DNA from: SURF-28 sp034521465
GTDB taxonomy: Bacteria; Bacteroidota; Ignavibacteria; Ignavibacteriales; Melioribacteraceae
NCBI GenBank assembly: GCA_034521465.1
Contig: JAXHMN010000008.1
Coordinates: 1-64,000 of the forward strand
Length of the DNA stretch: 64,000 nucleotides
Direction: 5' to 3'
Shown here: in pieces, positions 1 to 10,360 of the stretch
Position numbering within the stretch: position 1 is the stretch's first letter
Layout: every line of letters starts with the position of its first letter
Made by a program: the position numbers and the translations under genes
The notes under the pieces: model-generated
The model's input: only the letters and a program-made list of their open reading frames with translations
What the model was told of the DNA's origin: nothing
The model's database searches: none

Positions 1-1111
1 GTAAGAAATTGGAACATTGATAAACAATACCCTCTGCAGCATCTAGGTTAAGAGATGTTTGATCAGGATCAACAAAATAGAAGCCGGAAATATTCCTATG
101 ACACGAATATCAGTTGATGCTTCACCACTTTCATCAGCATCAATAAATTCATAATTAGCAGAAGGTAAATTGAGTTTAAGAGAATGGTTGCCGTCACTAT
201 AAATAAGTTGTTTGAAATCTGTTATACTAACATATCGCTTATGTTCAGTGCCAAAGATTTTTCTGCCCCATGCAGCATCCATATCAAAAAAGAAGTTCTG
301 ATTATCGTGGATTATGATACATGCGCCGGACCAAGTAGCTTGAGTTGCACTATTGACATGACCGGCTGAATTTGCATAGAAACCTTTGAACTTAGCGGTA
401 CATCCAACATTGCCACCAAAATACATTGAATAGTCTGCATCAGCAGCTCTATCATTACAGCTTATATTTATACCACCAAAATCCGACATCAATTTACATG
501 ATTGATTACCGGTAAATTGGAAAAGGGGAGCTGGTATTGAGGAATGCCCTTCTGACTATCATTTTGTTTGGTCTGAAATAATAGTCAGAATTCCAGTTTT
601 TAGTAACCGGATCATCAACCACCGGGTCTTAGTGTTACTGTCAGGTTGTTACAAGCAGAAACATGAAATGAAATAGCATCATTTATACTTGTCCCTTACC
701 GGTAGCGTCAGATTTTATTATAACATTATCATCGGAAGGTGAGATATTATTGTCATTAATTGAAACAAATAGAGCGTCATTTGCGTTAGACTCGAAAATA
801 GGGGAAAGTGTGATTAATCCATTAGATCTGCTATGAATACGACAACCGCCGACATTACCACTTAAAATGCAAGATGAAAGCTTCATATCCACCGAGATCG
901 TTAAGAAGTAATCAATAGCAGCTTGAAGAGTTGCCATAGCTGAAGATGTGGTGTTACCAGAATTATCATCATTACCACGAACAGGATCGACAACACGGAG
1001 AAAAATATTAGCGCCCCAAGGCGCTTCAATTAAATCGTTAAAAGGGAATGATAAAAGTTCATTTGCGTTTCTAATACCTACTTGTTCAAGTGTAGGCCCT
1101 ATTCTTCTCAT
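1..1111 (-). CDS. Phage structural protein, beta-helix-like (partial, frameshifted)
   Basis: Last gene seen of the minus-strand capsid module; its 3' end lies outside the window. The N-terminal part (683-1111) contains GNDDNSGNT followed by AMATLQAAID, a layout common at the start of right-handed beta-helix repeats in phage surface proteins. The second open part (43-492) is Gly/Asn/Ala rich. Reading on across 493-682 in other frames recovers continuous protein-like sequence, so one gene with several single-base frameshifts is more likely than two genes. The exact virion role (decoration, spike or fibre) cannot be assigned from sequence alone. It lies next to the tRNA and the decoration-protein gene. 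Confidence 0.5.
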
Positions 1112-1148
1112 TACAAAACCTCATAAATAAATTAAAAGATTGTTTAGT

Positions 1149-1220
1149 GAAGGGGGAAGGATTCGAACCTTCGACCTCTAGAACATGACTCTAGCGAGCT
1201 GGCCACTGCTCCACCCCAAC
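1149..1220 (-). tRNA. tRNA with CAT anticodon (Met or Ile2), phage-borne
   Basis: The minus strand folds as a cloverleaf: D stem GAGC/GCTC, anticodon stem CTAGA/TCTAG with 7-base loop GTCATGT (anticodon CAT, T at position 33), and T arm GAAGG-TTCGAAT-CCTTC. The acceptor is GTTGGGG against CCCCTTC, giving five pairs and two T-T mismatches at positions 2-71 and 3-70. No encoded CCA. CAT could mean elongator Met, initiator Met or lysidine-modified Ile. It sits between two phage structural genes on the same strand, so it would be co-transcribed with late genes. The mismatches could be decay, RNA editing or sequence error. Confidence 0.8.
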
Positions 1221-1224
1221 GAAA

Positions 1225-1557
1225 TTATTTCAATAGAACTCTGATTACTTCATCTGCGCCGGTAGCTGCATCTAAAGCGTAACCGTTAGAGACACCGGCA
1301 TCAAGCGGAACTGCTTTACTGTCTGCATCTGATTCAACTTCATCACCTTCAGAGACTGCAGCGCCGGAAAGGACAAGAGCGACACCATTAGACGTTACCG
1401 GCAATTGTTCACCGGCTGGCGTATCTGCATGAGATGCGCCAAGCGCTTTATTACCGGCGTCAGCATATAGCGGCCGTCAAAACCAACGAAAGTAAAACGG
1501 TTCAGTTTCAGCTTGAGCTTTGACGGAAGTAATTAAAACTGGTTGTTCGGTCTTCAT
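1225..1557 (-). CDS. Capsid decoration/cement protein, DUF2190-like (frameshifted)
   Basis: Translating from the ATG at 1557 gives MKTEQPVLITSVKAQAE and then, after one frameshift near 1475, a small beta-rich protein ending GYALDAATGADEVIRVLLK. Features typical of DUF2190-type capsid cement proteins are visible: alternating Ala/Gly/Val-rich segments (VALVLSGAAVSEGDEV, then ESDADSKAVPLDAGVSNGYAL). About 110 residues, which fits the family. It lies downstream of the major capsid gene on the same strand, where decoration proteins usually sit. Family call is from remembered pattern, not from a search. Confidence 0.6.
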
Positions 1558-1576
1558 CTTTATCACCTATAAAATT

Positions 1577-1832
1577 TTATGAATTTGCGCCACGCCGAAG
1601 GCGGGCATTAATTAATCGAATTAACGGATTTAGCGGATTACTTTTGCTTTTTTGATTTTGTTGCTGAGGATCTTCCTCCTTTGCTGAAGCTTCGGAGTAT
1701 TTATTCTCAGCAACCGGAATAAGTATTTCCGGCTGAGCTTCGATTTCTTCTTTAGGTAAATCTGCTGTCTCACCTTCCTTTTATTATTTTGCTTTTATAC
1801 CGGAAATCTGAATTAGTTACTTTTGCTTTCAT
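1577..1832 (-). CDS. Small hypothetical phage protein (frameshifted)
   Basis: ATG at 1832 starts MKAKVTNSDFRYKSK. One base shift near 1780 joins it to an 80-odd-residue frame rich in Gln, Glu, Lys and Ser that ends with LNPLIRLINARLRRGANS. No recognisable domain. It fills the space between the major capsid gene and the decoration-protein gene, with short spacing on both sides, and is probably translated from the same late transcript. Function unknown; a disordered linker followed by a basic amphipathic C-terminus is all that can be described. Confidence 0.35.
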
Positions 1833-1846
1833 GAGATTAAAACTCC

Positions 1847-2767
1847 TTAAGCGTTAGTATCGTTAATTAAATAACCGGCTTCTGCTCCGAGAATCTTTAC
1901 TTCGAAGTTATCTGTGGTTCGTACGATTTCGATTTTACCGGACTCATCGTAACGATCTACCATTGGTAAATTCTTTTTACGAAGCGTATAACCAAAAGAA
2001 GGTTCATAGATTGAGCGTTCGATGTTCTGAGCTTTCTCCGGAACGTAAGCTAGAACCACATTATCTTCCCAGATATCTTGGAAATCATCATCGTCATCTG
2101 CATAGACCGCAGCGCCAACAACAATATTTGGAATATCCAAGAGAGATTTAAGCAGATCAACAGTAACAACAGCTGAGGATGTGTAAGCAATTCTGTCGAT
2201 GATCTTTGGATGCTCTTTAAGAGCTGCAAAAGCACGCGCACCAAAAAGAGCAGTGTTCGGATAAGCGGCAATCTTAGAACGGATTTGTTCCTTTGCATCC
2301 TCAAAGATCGGGATAGGATTAGAAGTATCGTTTGTAAATTTATCGCCGCTGCCGAGAGTAACTTTATGACCAGTAGGGAAGTTGTTGAGGTCCTGAACAA
2401 GATCGGCTGCTTTCTTCTCCAAGCGTAGCGCAATACCATCAGTTGTAACCTTGGTTGCATGTTGGCGAAGGTTGATGATATCCTCATCAGCTTCGCGGTA
2501 ATCAATTGGATACTCAAGATCATGTTCAGCGAGAACATAATCGATTGTGGACTTATCCGATGGATTAATACGGTTTGAATTTGCTCTGATAGCTCTTTCG
2601 GTATTGTAAACCTTAAAAGAATCCTTAGTGAATTCTAAAATCTGTCCGCCTTCCTTATTTACCGTAACAATAGGGAAGAGAGCACTTGAAACATGAACGG
2701 CATTATTAAAACCGCGTGCAATTGTAGTTAAAACCGGGTCTATTACTCTTTTCTTTTTGAGTGACAT
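1847..2767 (-). CDS. Phage major capsid protein
   Basis: Intact 306-residue frame. The opening (IDPVLTTIARGFNN, then ALFPIVTVNKEGGQIL) and middle (EHDLEYPIDYREADED, YPNTALFGARAFAALK) match the pattern of a large family of tailed-phage major capsid proteins of HK97 type. It would self-assemble with the upstream scaffold and be trimmed by the protease encoded just before it in the same operon. Start chosen at the ATG at 2767, which is just downstream of the tandem-repeat spacer. One of the few phage genes here without a frameshift. Confidence 0.8.
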   Translation of the reverse strand: MSLKKKRVIDPVLTTIARGFNNAVHVSSALFPIVTVNKEGGQILEFTKDSFKVYNTERAIRANSNRINPSDKSTIDYVLAEHDLEYPIDYREADEDIINLRQHATKVTTDGIALRLEKKAADLVQDLNNFPTGHKVTLGSGDKFTNDTSNPIPIFEDAKEQIRSKIAAYPNTALFGARAFAALKEHPKIIDRIAYTSSAVVTVDLLKSLLDIPNIVVGAAVYADDDDDFQDIWEDNVVLAYVPEKAQNIERSIYEPSFGYTLRKKNLPMVDRYDESGKIEIVRTTDNFEVKILGAEAGYLINDTNA

Positions 2768-2816
2768 TTAATTATTCCTTATTAATTGACAAATTTTGTT
2801 AAAATCTTTTTAGCAA

Positions 2817-2888
2817 TGCTTCGACTTCGCTCAGCACGAGTGCTTCGACTTCGCTCAGCACTAGTGCTTCGTCGTTGCTCAGCAATAG
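2817..2888 (+). repeat. Three 24-bp tandem repeats before the capsid gene
   Basis: Three copies of a 24-base unit beginning TGCTTCGACTTCGCTCAGCA at 2817, 2841 and 2865. The first two differ at one base and the third has several changes. The repeats sit in the 168-base gap between the scaffold stop and the capsid start. On the minus strand they stay open in one frame (repeating Ala-Glu-Arg-Ser-Arg-Ser), directly after a 12-base A run, so they could encode a basic tail on the scaffold if a frameshift is corrected. Otherwise they are an intergenic repeat. Confidence 0.75.
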
Positions 2889-2934
2889 GTTTAGATTTTT
2901 TGGTTTCTTTTTTTGCTTTTTTTTTTTTCTTGAT

Positions 2935-4069
2935 TTACTTTTCATTTACGACCTTATAGAAAGCTTCCTCATAAGTAAGTTCATTTTGTCTCATTGAGTT
3001 AACAATAGACTCATGAAGCGCAGCTGATTCCGGGTCCAACTCAAAATCATCAAAAGTATCATCACGATTTGATTTATCATGATCCGGCTTAGTCGCTGTT
3101 TCTTCATTTACCTCAATTACTTTTGGAATTGAATTAACAAACTCGGTAAGAAGATTTTGAAGATCTCCGGAAAGAGTTTTGGAATCTGTTTCAGCAAAGT
3201 TCAAAGTCTCGAAGTAATTTAGAATAGCTACAATCTTCTTTTTCATCGCCGGAGTGAGATTACCATAGGCAACCTTTTCGGTTAACATCAATTCAAAATT
3301 AGAGACATCGATCTTAGCGCGAAGGTCTGACATTTTATCGTGGAGTTTGTCGAGTTCTTCTTTGTTTTCTTCCATGAATTGGAGATTGGATTCTTTGACT
3401 GTTGTTTACAAATTCTTTGAAATCTGAGATCACATTAGTGAGTGTGTTGCTGAGATTATCGAAGTAGTTTTTGATTTGCGGATTTGGCGAATTATCGTCC
3501 GTCTGAGACGGATTCTCGCGAAGTGCGCTCAAGAGTATTGGATGAATGGAGTGATGGAGTAGTGGATGATTTCATCACCAGTATTTTTATTATTTTCTTC
3601 GCGCTTCGCGGTCTTGTTCTGTTTCTTCGTTTAGCATTTCTTGATCAACGGGTTGGTCTTCTCGCATAGCGTATTCAAATTCATTTAAATCAGCATCTTC
3701 ATTGAACTCGACATCTGCAAGACCTTTGACCGCCGGAACGGTGGCGCCGAGAAATCCGACATGATTTAACAATCCGTCTTTTGTGAGAGAAATAGATCTC
3801 TTTGAGAATTTCTTTTCTTTAACTGCATTAACAAAATCCTCAACAACGTCTTTTGCTTTAGCAAAAAGACGGTCGCCTTGAACGAATATTTTTTCAATCC
3901 ACCCGTAAGCAGGTGCATTTGATTTCGGGTGACCGATAACAATGGGAGCTTCATGCTCCGAGCGGTTATAGTTATCTGCGATCTTCTCTAAATCTTCAAG
4001 AGTGTAGTCTTTAGTAACACCGTTAGATGATGTGTGTTGGCCGGTTTTGAATATTTCAAATGCTTTCAT
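2935..4069 (-). CDS. Phage prohead protease-scaffold protein (Mu gpI-like, frameshifted)
   Basis: The N-terminal 160 residues (3590-4069) start MKAFEIFKTGQHTSSNG and carry YTLEDLEKIADNYN, APIVIGHPKS and KRSISLTKDG, the pattern of Mu gpI-type serine proteases (GHP motif and Ser after KR). The following frames (3335-3532, 2935-3375) give a charged helical region ending DPESAALHESIVNSMRQN, typical of the fused scaffold part. Joining needs shifts near 3600, 3540 and 3375. The 3540 junction coincides with a GGATGAATGGAGTGATGG stretch that looks like a dispersed low-complexity motif. Expected length after joining is about 375 residues, normal for this family. Confidence 0.7.
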
Positions 4070-4189
4070 AATGCAAATCCTATTTGTCTGAAATAATTTT
4101 ACTGTAAATTGTAGATAATTATAGATAAAATCAAGTATTAGATGTCAATTATATGTAATAATCTATAATTATTAGTAATTTAATGTCTG
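4070..4189. promoter_or_regulatory. Divergent phage late-promoter region with inverted repeat
   Basis: A 120-base, very AT-rich gap separates the divergently transcribed capsid module (minus) and packaging module (plus). It holds a perfect 12-base inverted pair, ATAATTATAGAT at 4115-4126 and ATCTATAATTAT at 4161-4172, 34 bases apart. This arrangement suits an operator or activator site that controls both directions. No clear -35/-10 pair can be assigned by eye. Confidence 0.45.
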
Positions 4190-4733
4190 ATGGCGAATAA
4201 GCAACGAAATGAGAAAACAGTAAAAAACCTCGTAAAAAACAGAAATTTACCGAAAAGCAGAAGCGGTTTATCGAGGAATACTGCGTGGATTTTAACGCAA
4301 CACAAGCGGCGATTAGAGCCGGCTATTCCGAGAAGTAGCGGCAAGGAAGACAGGCAAATGAGAATTGCGGACAAAAGCTGACATCAAAAAAGCGATTGAT
4401 GAACGAATTAAGAAGCGGAAAGAGAAATTAGAAGTAACCGAAAAAGATATTATTGCTGAATTAGCGAAGATTGGATTTTACTGATATAGGCGAAATATTA
4501 CGAATCAAATTTTGAAGTGAAGGATATTACAGACATTGCCGAATGAATTAACAGCAGCGATTAAAGAAGTAGTTAAGAATGAGACAGACAAAGGAACTCG
4601 CATTGCTGTGAAATTATATTCCAAAGAAGCAGCACTTGAATTATTAGGTAAGCATTTAGGAATGTGGAAAGCTGATAATTCGGATAAAGATTGGCATGTA
4701 ATAATAGAAGATCGGAGAATAAAAAAGGCGTAA
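4190..4733 (+). CDS. Phage terminase small subunit (frameshifted)
   Basis: Start ATG at 4190 (MANKQRNEKTVK). Correcting several single-base shifts gives FIEEYCVDFNATQAAIRAGY, the classic helix-turn-helix of terminase_2-type small subunits, then AIDERIKKRKEKLEVTEKDI and AELAKIGFTDIGEIL, also typical. The C-terminal part (4536-4733, ELTAAIKEVVKNETDKGTR to GKHLGMWK) matches the usual tail. It binds the packaging site and loads the large subunit. Stop TAA overlaps the next ATG (TAATG at 4731-4735), which indicates translational coupling with the large terminase. Confidence 0.8.
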
Positions 4734-5992
4734 TGAAAGTGGCACATTATTTAACTGAATATCATGATGTTCAAAGAAAAATCTTTAGATGAGGATACGA
4801 AAAAAGATTTAAGGTAATTGCTAAGGGTCGCCGGTTTGGATTAACACACGGGTTTGCAAAACATGTGATTGGTGAAATGTTAGCTGGGGTAACACCGGTG
4901 CTGTGGGTTGATACGATATATGGAAATATCGAAAGATATTTTCGCCGATACTTTGAACCGGACATAAGAAAGAGTGGAGCGACATACAGAGTATAGATCA
5001 ACTCAGAATGATTTAAAAATTCTGAATAGTATTTGTGATTTTCGGTCTGCTGATAAACCGGAAAATTTAGAGGGATTCGGATATAAGCTGATCATCTTAA
5101 ATGAAGCCGGAATAATTCTACGGAATAAAAATCTTTGGTTAGAATCTATTTATCCGATGACATTGGACTACAAAGATTCAAAAGTATTTATCGGCGGAAC
5201 GCCGAAAGGTAAGTACCATAAAAACGAAAAGCATTTGTTTTATGAACTCTATCACAAAAATAATGAAGCTTGGAAGTCTTATAATTTTTCGACTTACGAT
5301 AATCCATCTGTTGGACCAACAACAAATAAAAGATTTAGAAAATGATATTCCGGTTCAACTCCGCAGACAAGAGATCCACGGAGAATTTGCAGATCGTTCT
5401 GACGAAGGAATTATTAATCATAGTTGGTGGAGATATTATTCCGGTACAGAATATTCAAAAGAGAAAGTAATTAAGCGAGTTGGAATTTGGGACACGGCAT
5501 TTAAGAAAAGTCAAGAGAATGATTTTTCTGTATGTGAGGTGTGGGTTATAACATCCTCAGCATTTTATTTGGATTATGTTTATCGAGATCGAGTTGAGTT
5601 CCCGGAATTAAAGCAAAAAACATTAGAAATATTTTAATGCGCATAATTTGAATGAAATCTGGATTGAAGATAAAGCGAGTGGAACGAGTTAATCGCAAGA
5701 GCTTCAGCGAAATACACGAATCACAATTAGGAAAATAAAAGCTGACAAAGATAAGATTGAATACGTGCATTCGATTACGCCGGTCTTAGAATCCGGAAAA
5801 GTTTACATAAAAGAAAATCAAGATTGGACGGAAAGTTTCTTACGCGAATGCGAAGAATTTCCGTTTGGTGAATTTGATGATCAGGTTGATATCATGAGCA
5901 AGTTTTTAGTTGAGGCGCAAGAAAGTGTAAAAGAATTTGATCTATCTGCTTTCAAAGGAATTAAAACAAAAAGAAGGAAGAAAATAAGATGA
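4733..5992 (+). CDS. Phage terminase large subunit (frameshifted)
   Basis: ATP-driven DNA-packaging motor and nuclease. Pieces in different frames line up: KRFKVIAKGRRFGLTHGFAK (ATP-binding loop, with the usual Lys position changed), VLWVDTIYGNIERYF, DFRSADKPENLEGFGYKLII, ILNEAGIILRNKNLW (Walker B region), VFIGGTPKGK (motif III area), then the nuclease-like half with EIHGEFAD, VGIWDTAFKKSQENDFSV and IEDKASGT. About 420 residues after joining. At least five shifts are needed, most at short homopolymers. Its stop overlaps the portal start (ATGA at 5989-5992). Confidence 0.8.
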
Positions 5993-7066
5993 TACCTTAT
6001 AGTGTAAAACAACTTACAAAAGAATATGCAACCCGGAAGAAGCTCAAAGATTTCAGGTCGCTTATGGGAGTGCTTGCCGGACCCGGATAAGATCTTAGAG
6101 GAAAACTATTATGATTATTCGATATACAGAGATTTGCTTACTGATCCACATTTGTCGGCTGCATTGCAGCAGCGGAAGATGCAAGTCCTACAAATGGGTA
6201 TTGAATTAATTGGTGATAAAAAGCAAAAGCAAAGAGCGAAAACAGTTTTAGAAAGATTGCGTATTCAGAAGATTGTAAGCGATGCGCTCAATGCTGTGCT
6301 TTATGGTTTTGTTCCGTTAGAAGTAAATTATGAATATGATGGAGGCGAACTAAAAATAACAGACGTAAACGAAAAACCACAAGAGTGGTTTTTCTTTGAT
6401 CAGAATAATGAACTCTATTTACGAAAGAGAGTTGACGGACTTTATTATTATGAGAAGGGGCGTAAGCTGCCGGACTACAAATTTATAATCGTAAGGAACG
6501 AACCGACTTATAGCAATCCATACGGTAAGAAGGTACTATCAAGTGCTTACTGGCCGGTAACATTCAAACGTGCTGCAATAGAAGATTGGCAGGACAGAGT
6601 TCAAAGATTTGGTTTACCGTTTATCGAAGGTGAATATCCAACCACAGCAACGCCGACAGAGATAGCAGAATTTGAAGCAAAACTTGAAGAAATGTTAGAC
6701 ACAAATGTTCTGACTAAAATGGCTGGATATGAACTCACATTCAAAGAACCGGTGAATTATACGTTGGATGAAGTATATCATATCATTATAAGATTTCATA
6801 ATACTGAAATATCTAAAGCGATACTCAGCGAAACATTAACAATTGAGATTGACAGAGCAGGAAGTTATAAAGCGGCAGATATACATCGTGAGATGTTAGG
6901 TTTGATTGGTCTGTCCGATAAGAAACTAGCCGAGCTTACAATTGACCGGTTGCTGCAATATGACATGTATTTGAATTTCGGCAAGCTGGAAGCTGCGAAA
7001 GTAAAGCTGAGAACTGCTGAGGATATAAGAGAAGTTGATTCGACAGTAGAAATAATGGGAAGGTAA
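5989..7066 (+). CDS. Phage portal protein, DUF935 / Mu gp29-like (N-terminal frameshift)
   Basis: Forms the dodecameric DNA entry ring at the capsid vertex. The frame contains LPDPDKILEE, YRDLLTDPHLSAALQQRKMQ, FVPLEVNYEY and FRLPF-like GLPFIEGEYP, all in the DUF935 order. The open frame begins at 6026, but an ATG at 5989 overlapping the terminase stop gives MIPYSVKQLTKEYATRKK, a better N-terminus, so a one-base shift near 6060 is likely. Length about 355 residues. Mu-like portals usually run to over 450 residues, so the C-terminal part may be naturally short. Confidence 0.8.
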
Positions 7067-7068
7067 AA

Positions 7069-7320
7069 ATGCAAAAACTCAATGGCAATTTTGAGATTCT
7101 GAAATTTGTAGTCACATTCTTTTTAGGAATTGCGATAGCAATTACAGGATATCTAATTACAAATAAATTAGAGGGAATTGAGCGAACGCTCAATGAAATG
7201 AACGGGAAGATTAATACTCAAATGGTGATCAATAAAGAAACCGAAAAGGACGTTGAAAGGATATTCGAAACCTTAGAAGATCATGAGGGAAGAATTGGAA
7301 AATTGGAGAATGATCAATAA
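7069..7320 (+). CDS. Small phage membrane protein with coiled coil (holin/XhlA-like?)
   Basis: 83 residues. One hydrophobic segment near residues 12-31 (FVVTFFLGIAIAITGYLI), then a heptad-patterned tail with many Glu, Lys and Asn (LEGIERTLNEMNGKIN). This topology is seen in XhlA-type lysis helpers and some phage membrane proteins, but no specific motif settles it. It starts two bases after the portal stop, so it belongs to the packaging operon, and it is the last gene of the phage block before non-phage cargo begins. Confidence 0.6.
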   Translation: MQKLNGNFEILKFVVTFFLGIAIAITGYLITNKLEGIERTLNEMNGKINTQMVINKETEKDVERIFETLEDHEGRIGKLENDQ

Positions 7321-7449
7321 ATATTTTAACTGATTTTTTTTATATTGATAAGGAATTATCCTTTCAACAAAATTGGGCAAATATCATGAAAGCATTAGAA
7401 TACATTAAAAACAATCTACTCTCATAGATAAAAACCCATTACTTAATCT

Positions 7450-7670
7450 CAGCAGATCAAATGAAGATAATGGTGTTGGAATAACGGAAGAAGATGTTAA
7501 GAGACTTTTCAAAATTGAAGAGAAAGTGAGTACATTCGGTATTGATGGTGAAACAAGTGATGGTTTAGGGTTTGCTGTTATGCAACAAATTGATTAAACT
7601 ACACGGTGGAAGATACGGTAGTGAGTAAGAAAATACAGGCAGCAAATTTTCATTTACTCTTCAAGGAGAG
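7450..7670 (+). pseudogene. Histidine-kinase ATPase domain remnant
   Basis: Translation gives DNGVGITEEDVKRLFKIEEK, then GETSDGLGFAVMQQ and, after a shift, IKLHGGRYGSE and GSKFSFTLQ. These are the G1 box (DNGVGI), F region and G2 box (GLGFAV) of a HATPase_c domain. No dimerisation domain or start precedes it; the upstream 7321-7449 sequence shows nothing coding that I recognise. It looks like the C-terminal stub of a kinase left next to the intact-length PAS kinase downstream, either by deletion or as a decayed duplicate. Confidence 0.55.
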
Positions 7671-7677
7671 GATGGAC

Positions 7678-10360
7678 ATGAAATCCAAAAACAAGAAAGA
7701 TAATTTAAGCCTTCCTAACACTCAAACATTCCTCAAACAGTAAATTGAAATCGGCTGATAGAGAAAATGATTTCTACGAAAATATTGTAAACACTGTACG
7801 GGAACCACTACTTATACTCGATAAAGATTTGAGAGTCGTAAAAGCCAATCAATCGTTTTTTGATTTTTTCAAAGTTATCCCGGACGAAACAGTCGGAACA
7901 CTTATTTATAATTTGGGAAATAACCAATGGGATATTCCCAAACTAAGAGAACTGCTCGAGACAATCCTCCCCGAGAAAACAATATTCAACGGCTTTGAAG
8001 TTGAACATATCTTCTCTACTATCGGAAAACGGTTTATGCTTTTAAATGCCCGGCAAATTGAAAGGGCATTTGGAAAAGAAAAAGTAATTCTTCTTGCAAT
8101 TGAGGATATAACCCGGCGCAAACGTGAAGAAAAATCCTTACGAGAAAAGAATCAACTAACCAGTGAATATTTAGATATTCTTTTGGATCGTGCACATACT
8201 CCAATTATTATCTGGGACTCTTCTTTGGTCATAAATAGGTTTAACCTTGAATTCGAAAAACTAAGCGGTTATGAATCAAGCGAGGTGATAGATAAGCCAA
8301 TTAAAATTCTTTTCCCAAATGATAGAGCTGATTCATTTATTGATTTATTAAAGAATCATCTAAGCGATAAAGACTCGGAAGCATTAGAAATAGACATTTT
8401 GACAAAAGACAAAAATATAAAGACCGTTCTTTGGAATTCTACAGGTATTTTTGATAAAGAAGATAGAAATATTGTTGCAACAATTGCACAAGATATTACT
8501 GACGCAGAAACAAACAACCGATAAAGTTAGCTGCTTTGGAAACACGTTACCGTCGTCTCTTTGAATCCGCCACAAGATGGAATTCTTATTCTAGATGCGG
8601 AAACAGGTAAGATTATTGATGTTAATCCATTTTTGTGTGAACTGCTTGATTATTCAAAAGAAAAATTTGTTGACAAAGAATTATGGCAAATCGGGTTCTT
8701 CAAGGATATTGCAGCTAATAAAGAAAAATTTTTAGAACTGCAGCAGAAAGGATATGTCCGTTATGAAGACTTACCCCTTAAAACTGCAAATGGACGAATG
8801 ATAAATGTCGAGTTTGTGAGTTACCTCTATTTAGTAAATAACCATAAAGTAATTCAATGTAATATCCGGGATATAACCGAACATAAGGAAGAACAAAAGA
8901 AAGTCAAATTTCAATCAGACTTACTATATAACGTGGGTCAAGCTGTTATTGCAACCGACTTGCAAGGTAATGTAATCTATTGGAACAACGAAGCAGAAAA
9001 AATATACGGGTGGACTTCTGATGAAGCAATGGGACAGAGTATTGTTGATCTGACACCAGCTCAGCAAACTAAAGGACAAGCAATCGAGATCATGAAAGAA
9101 TTAAGCAAGGGTAATACATGGTCAGGAGAATTTTTTGTTAAACGAAAAGACGGCACCAGCTTTCAGGCGTTAGTAACTGATGCACCAATTACCGATACTG
9201 ACGGAAAATTAATTGGTATTATCGGAATATCCAGCGATATAACCGAACGTAAACAAGCCGAAGAAGAACTTCTAAAATTATCGCGTGCTGTTGAGCAAAG
9301 TCCGGTATCTATTATAATTACCGACACCGAAGGAGATATTGAATATATAAATCCGAAAGTAACCGAAATTACCGGTTATCAATTTGCGGAAGTAATCGGG
9401 AAAAAACCCCGCATATTCAGCTCGGGAGAAAAACCAAAAAGCGAGTATAAAGAGTTATGGGCAACAATTACTTCCGGGAAAGAATGGCGTGGTGAATTTC
9501 ATAATAAAAAGAAAAACGGTGAGCTTTATTGGGAAGCGGCTTCAATTTCACCAATAATAAATGAAAAAGGAATCATTAGCGACATTATCTAGCCGTTAAG
9601 GAAGATATTACAGAAAAGAAAAAAGTAGCCGAAGAATTATTTAAGCAAAAGAAAAAGCTGAAGAATCCGATAAAATGAAGTCAGAATTTCTTGCGCAGAT
9701 GTCGCACGAAATAAGAACGCCAATTAATGTCAGTGTTGGGTTATGTTGATTACCTCGATGATTTGTATTGGTGAGACAAAGGTTCCCGAAGCCGTCGACT
9801 GTTTTGATGGTATAAGCCTTGCCTCAAAGAGAATCATTAGAACCATTGATTTGATACTTAACGCAGCAGAATTACAAACAGGTCACTTATCAACCTACGC
9901 TTTCATCAAATTGATCTCGATACAGAGATTCTTCATAAATTGTATAAAGAGCAACTGTTTTCTGCTAATCAACGTGGATTAGAATTGATGTATAATTGTG
10001 AATTAAATGACCCGAAGATTTTTGCAGATGATTATAGTACTACCCAAATTTTTGCGAACTTGATAGATAATGCTATCAAATACACAAAAAACAGGTAAAG
10101 TAGAAATTTTGTTATCAAAAAATATTACGGGCAATATTATAGTAGAGATAAAAGATACGGGAATTGGAATTGCTAAAGAATTTCTCCCTAGATTATTTGA
10201 TTTCTTTGCTCAAGAAGAGCAAGGTTACACAAGAAGTTTTGAAGGTAACGGTCTCGGATTAGCTCTTGTAAAAAGTTACTGCGAAATTAATAATGCCCGC
10301 ATAGAAGTAGAAAGTGAGAAAAACGTAGGAACAACATTTAGAGTTATATTTAATAACTGA
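7678..10360 (+). CDS. Multi-PAS sensor histidine kinase (frameshifted)
   Basis: Start ATG at 7678 after an AGGAG site; MKSKNKKDNLSLPNTQTF leads, with one shift, into the main frame. Five PAS domains follow (about 7760-8130, 8155-8515, 8540-8895, 8905-9255, 9275-9650), most with a PAC-type tail such as DITRRKREE, DITEHKEEQKK, DITERKQAEEE. Next come the H box (FLAQMSHEIRTPIN, His codon 9705-9707), the N box (DNAIKYTK), G1 (DTGIGIAKE) and G2 (GNGLGLALVK). No transmembrane segment, so a cytosolic sensor. Shifts near 7742, 8525, 9592, 9735, 9980 and 10090. No receiver gene adjoins it; the nearest is at 13294. Confidence 0.8.

Noticed and set aside
2050..2538. A 162-residue minus-strand frame inside the capsid gene.
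   Set aside because: It lies wholly within the well-supported capsid gene in another frame and has a Leu/Ile-rich composition typical of a shadow frame.
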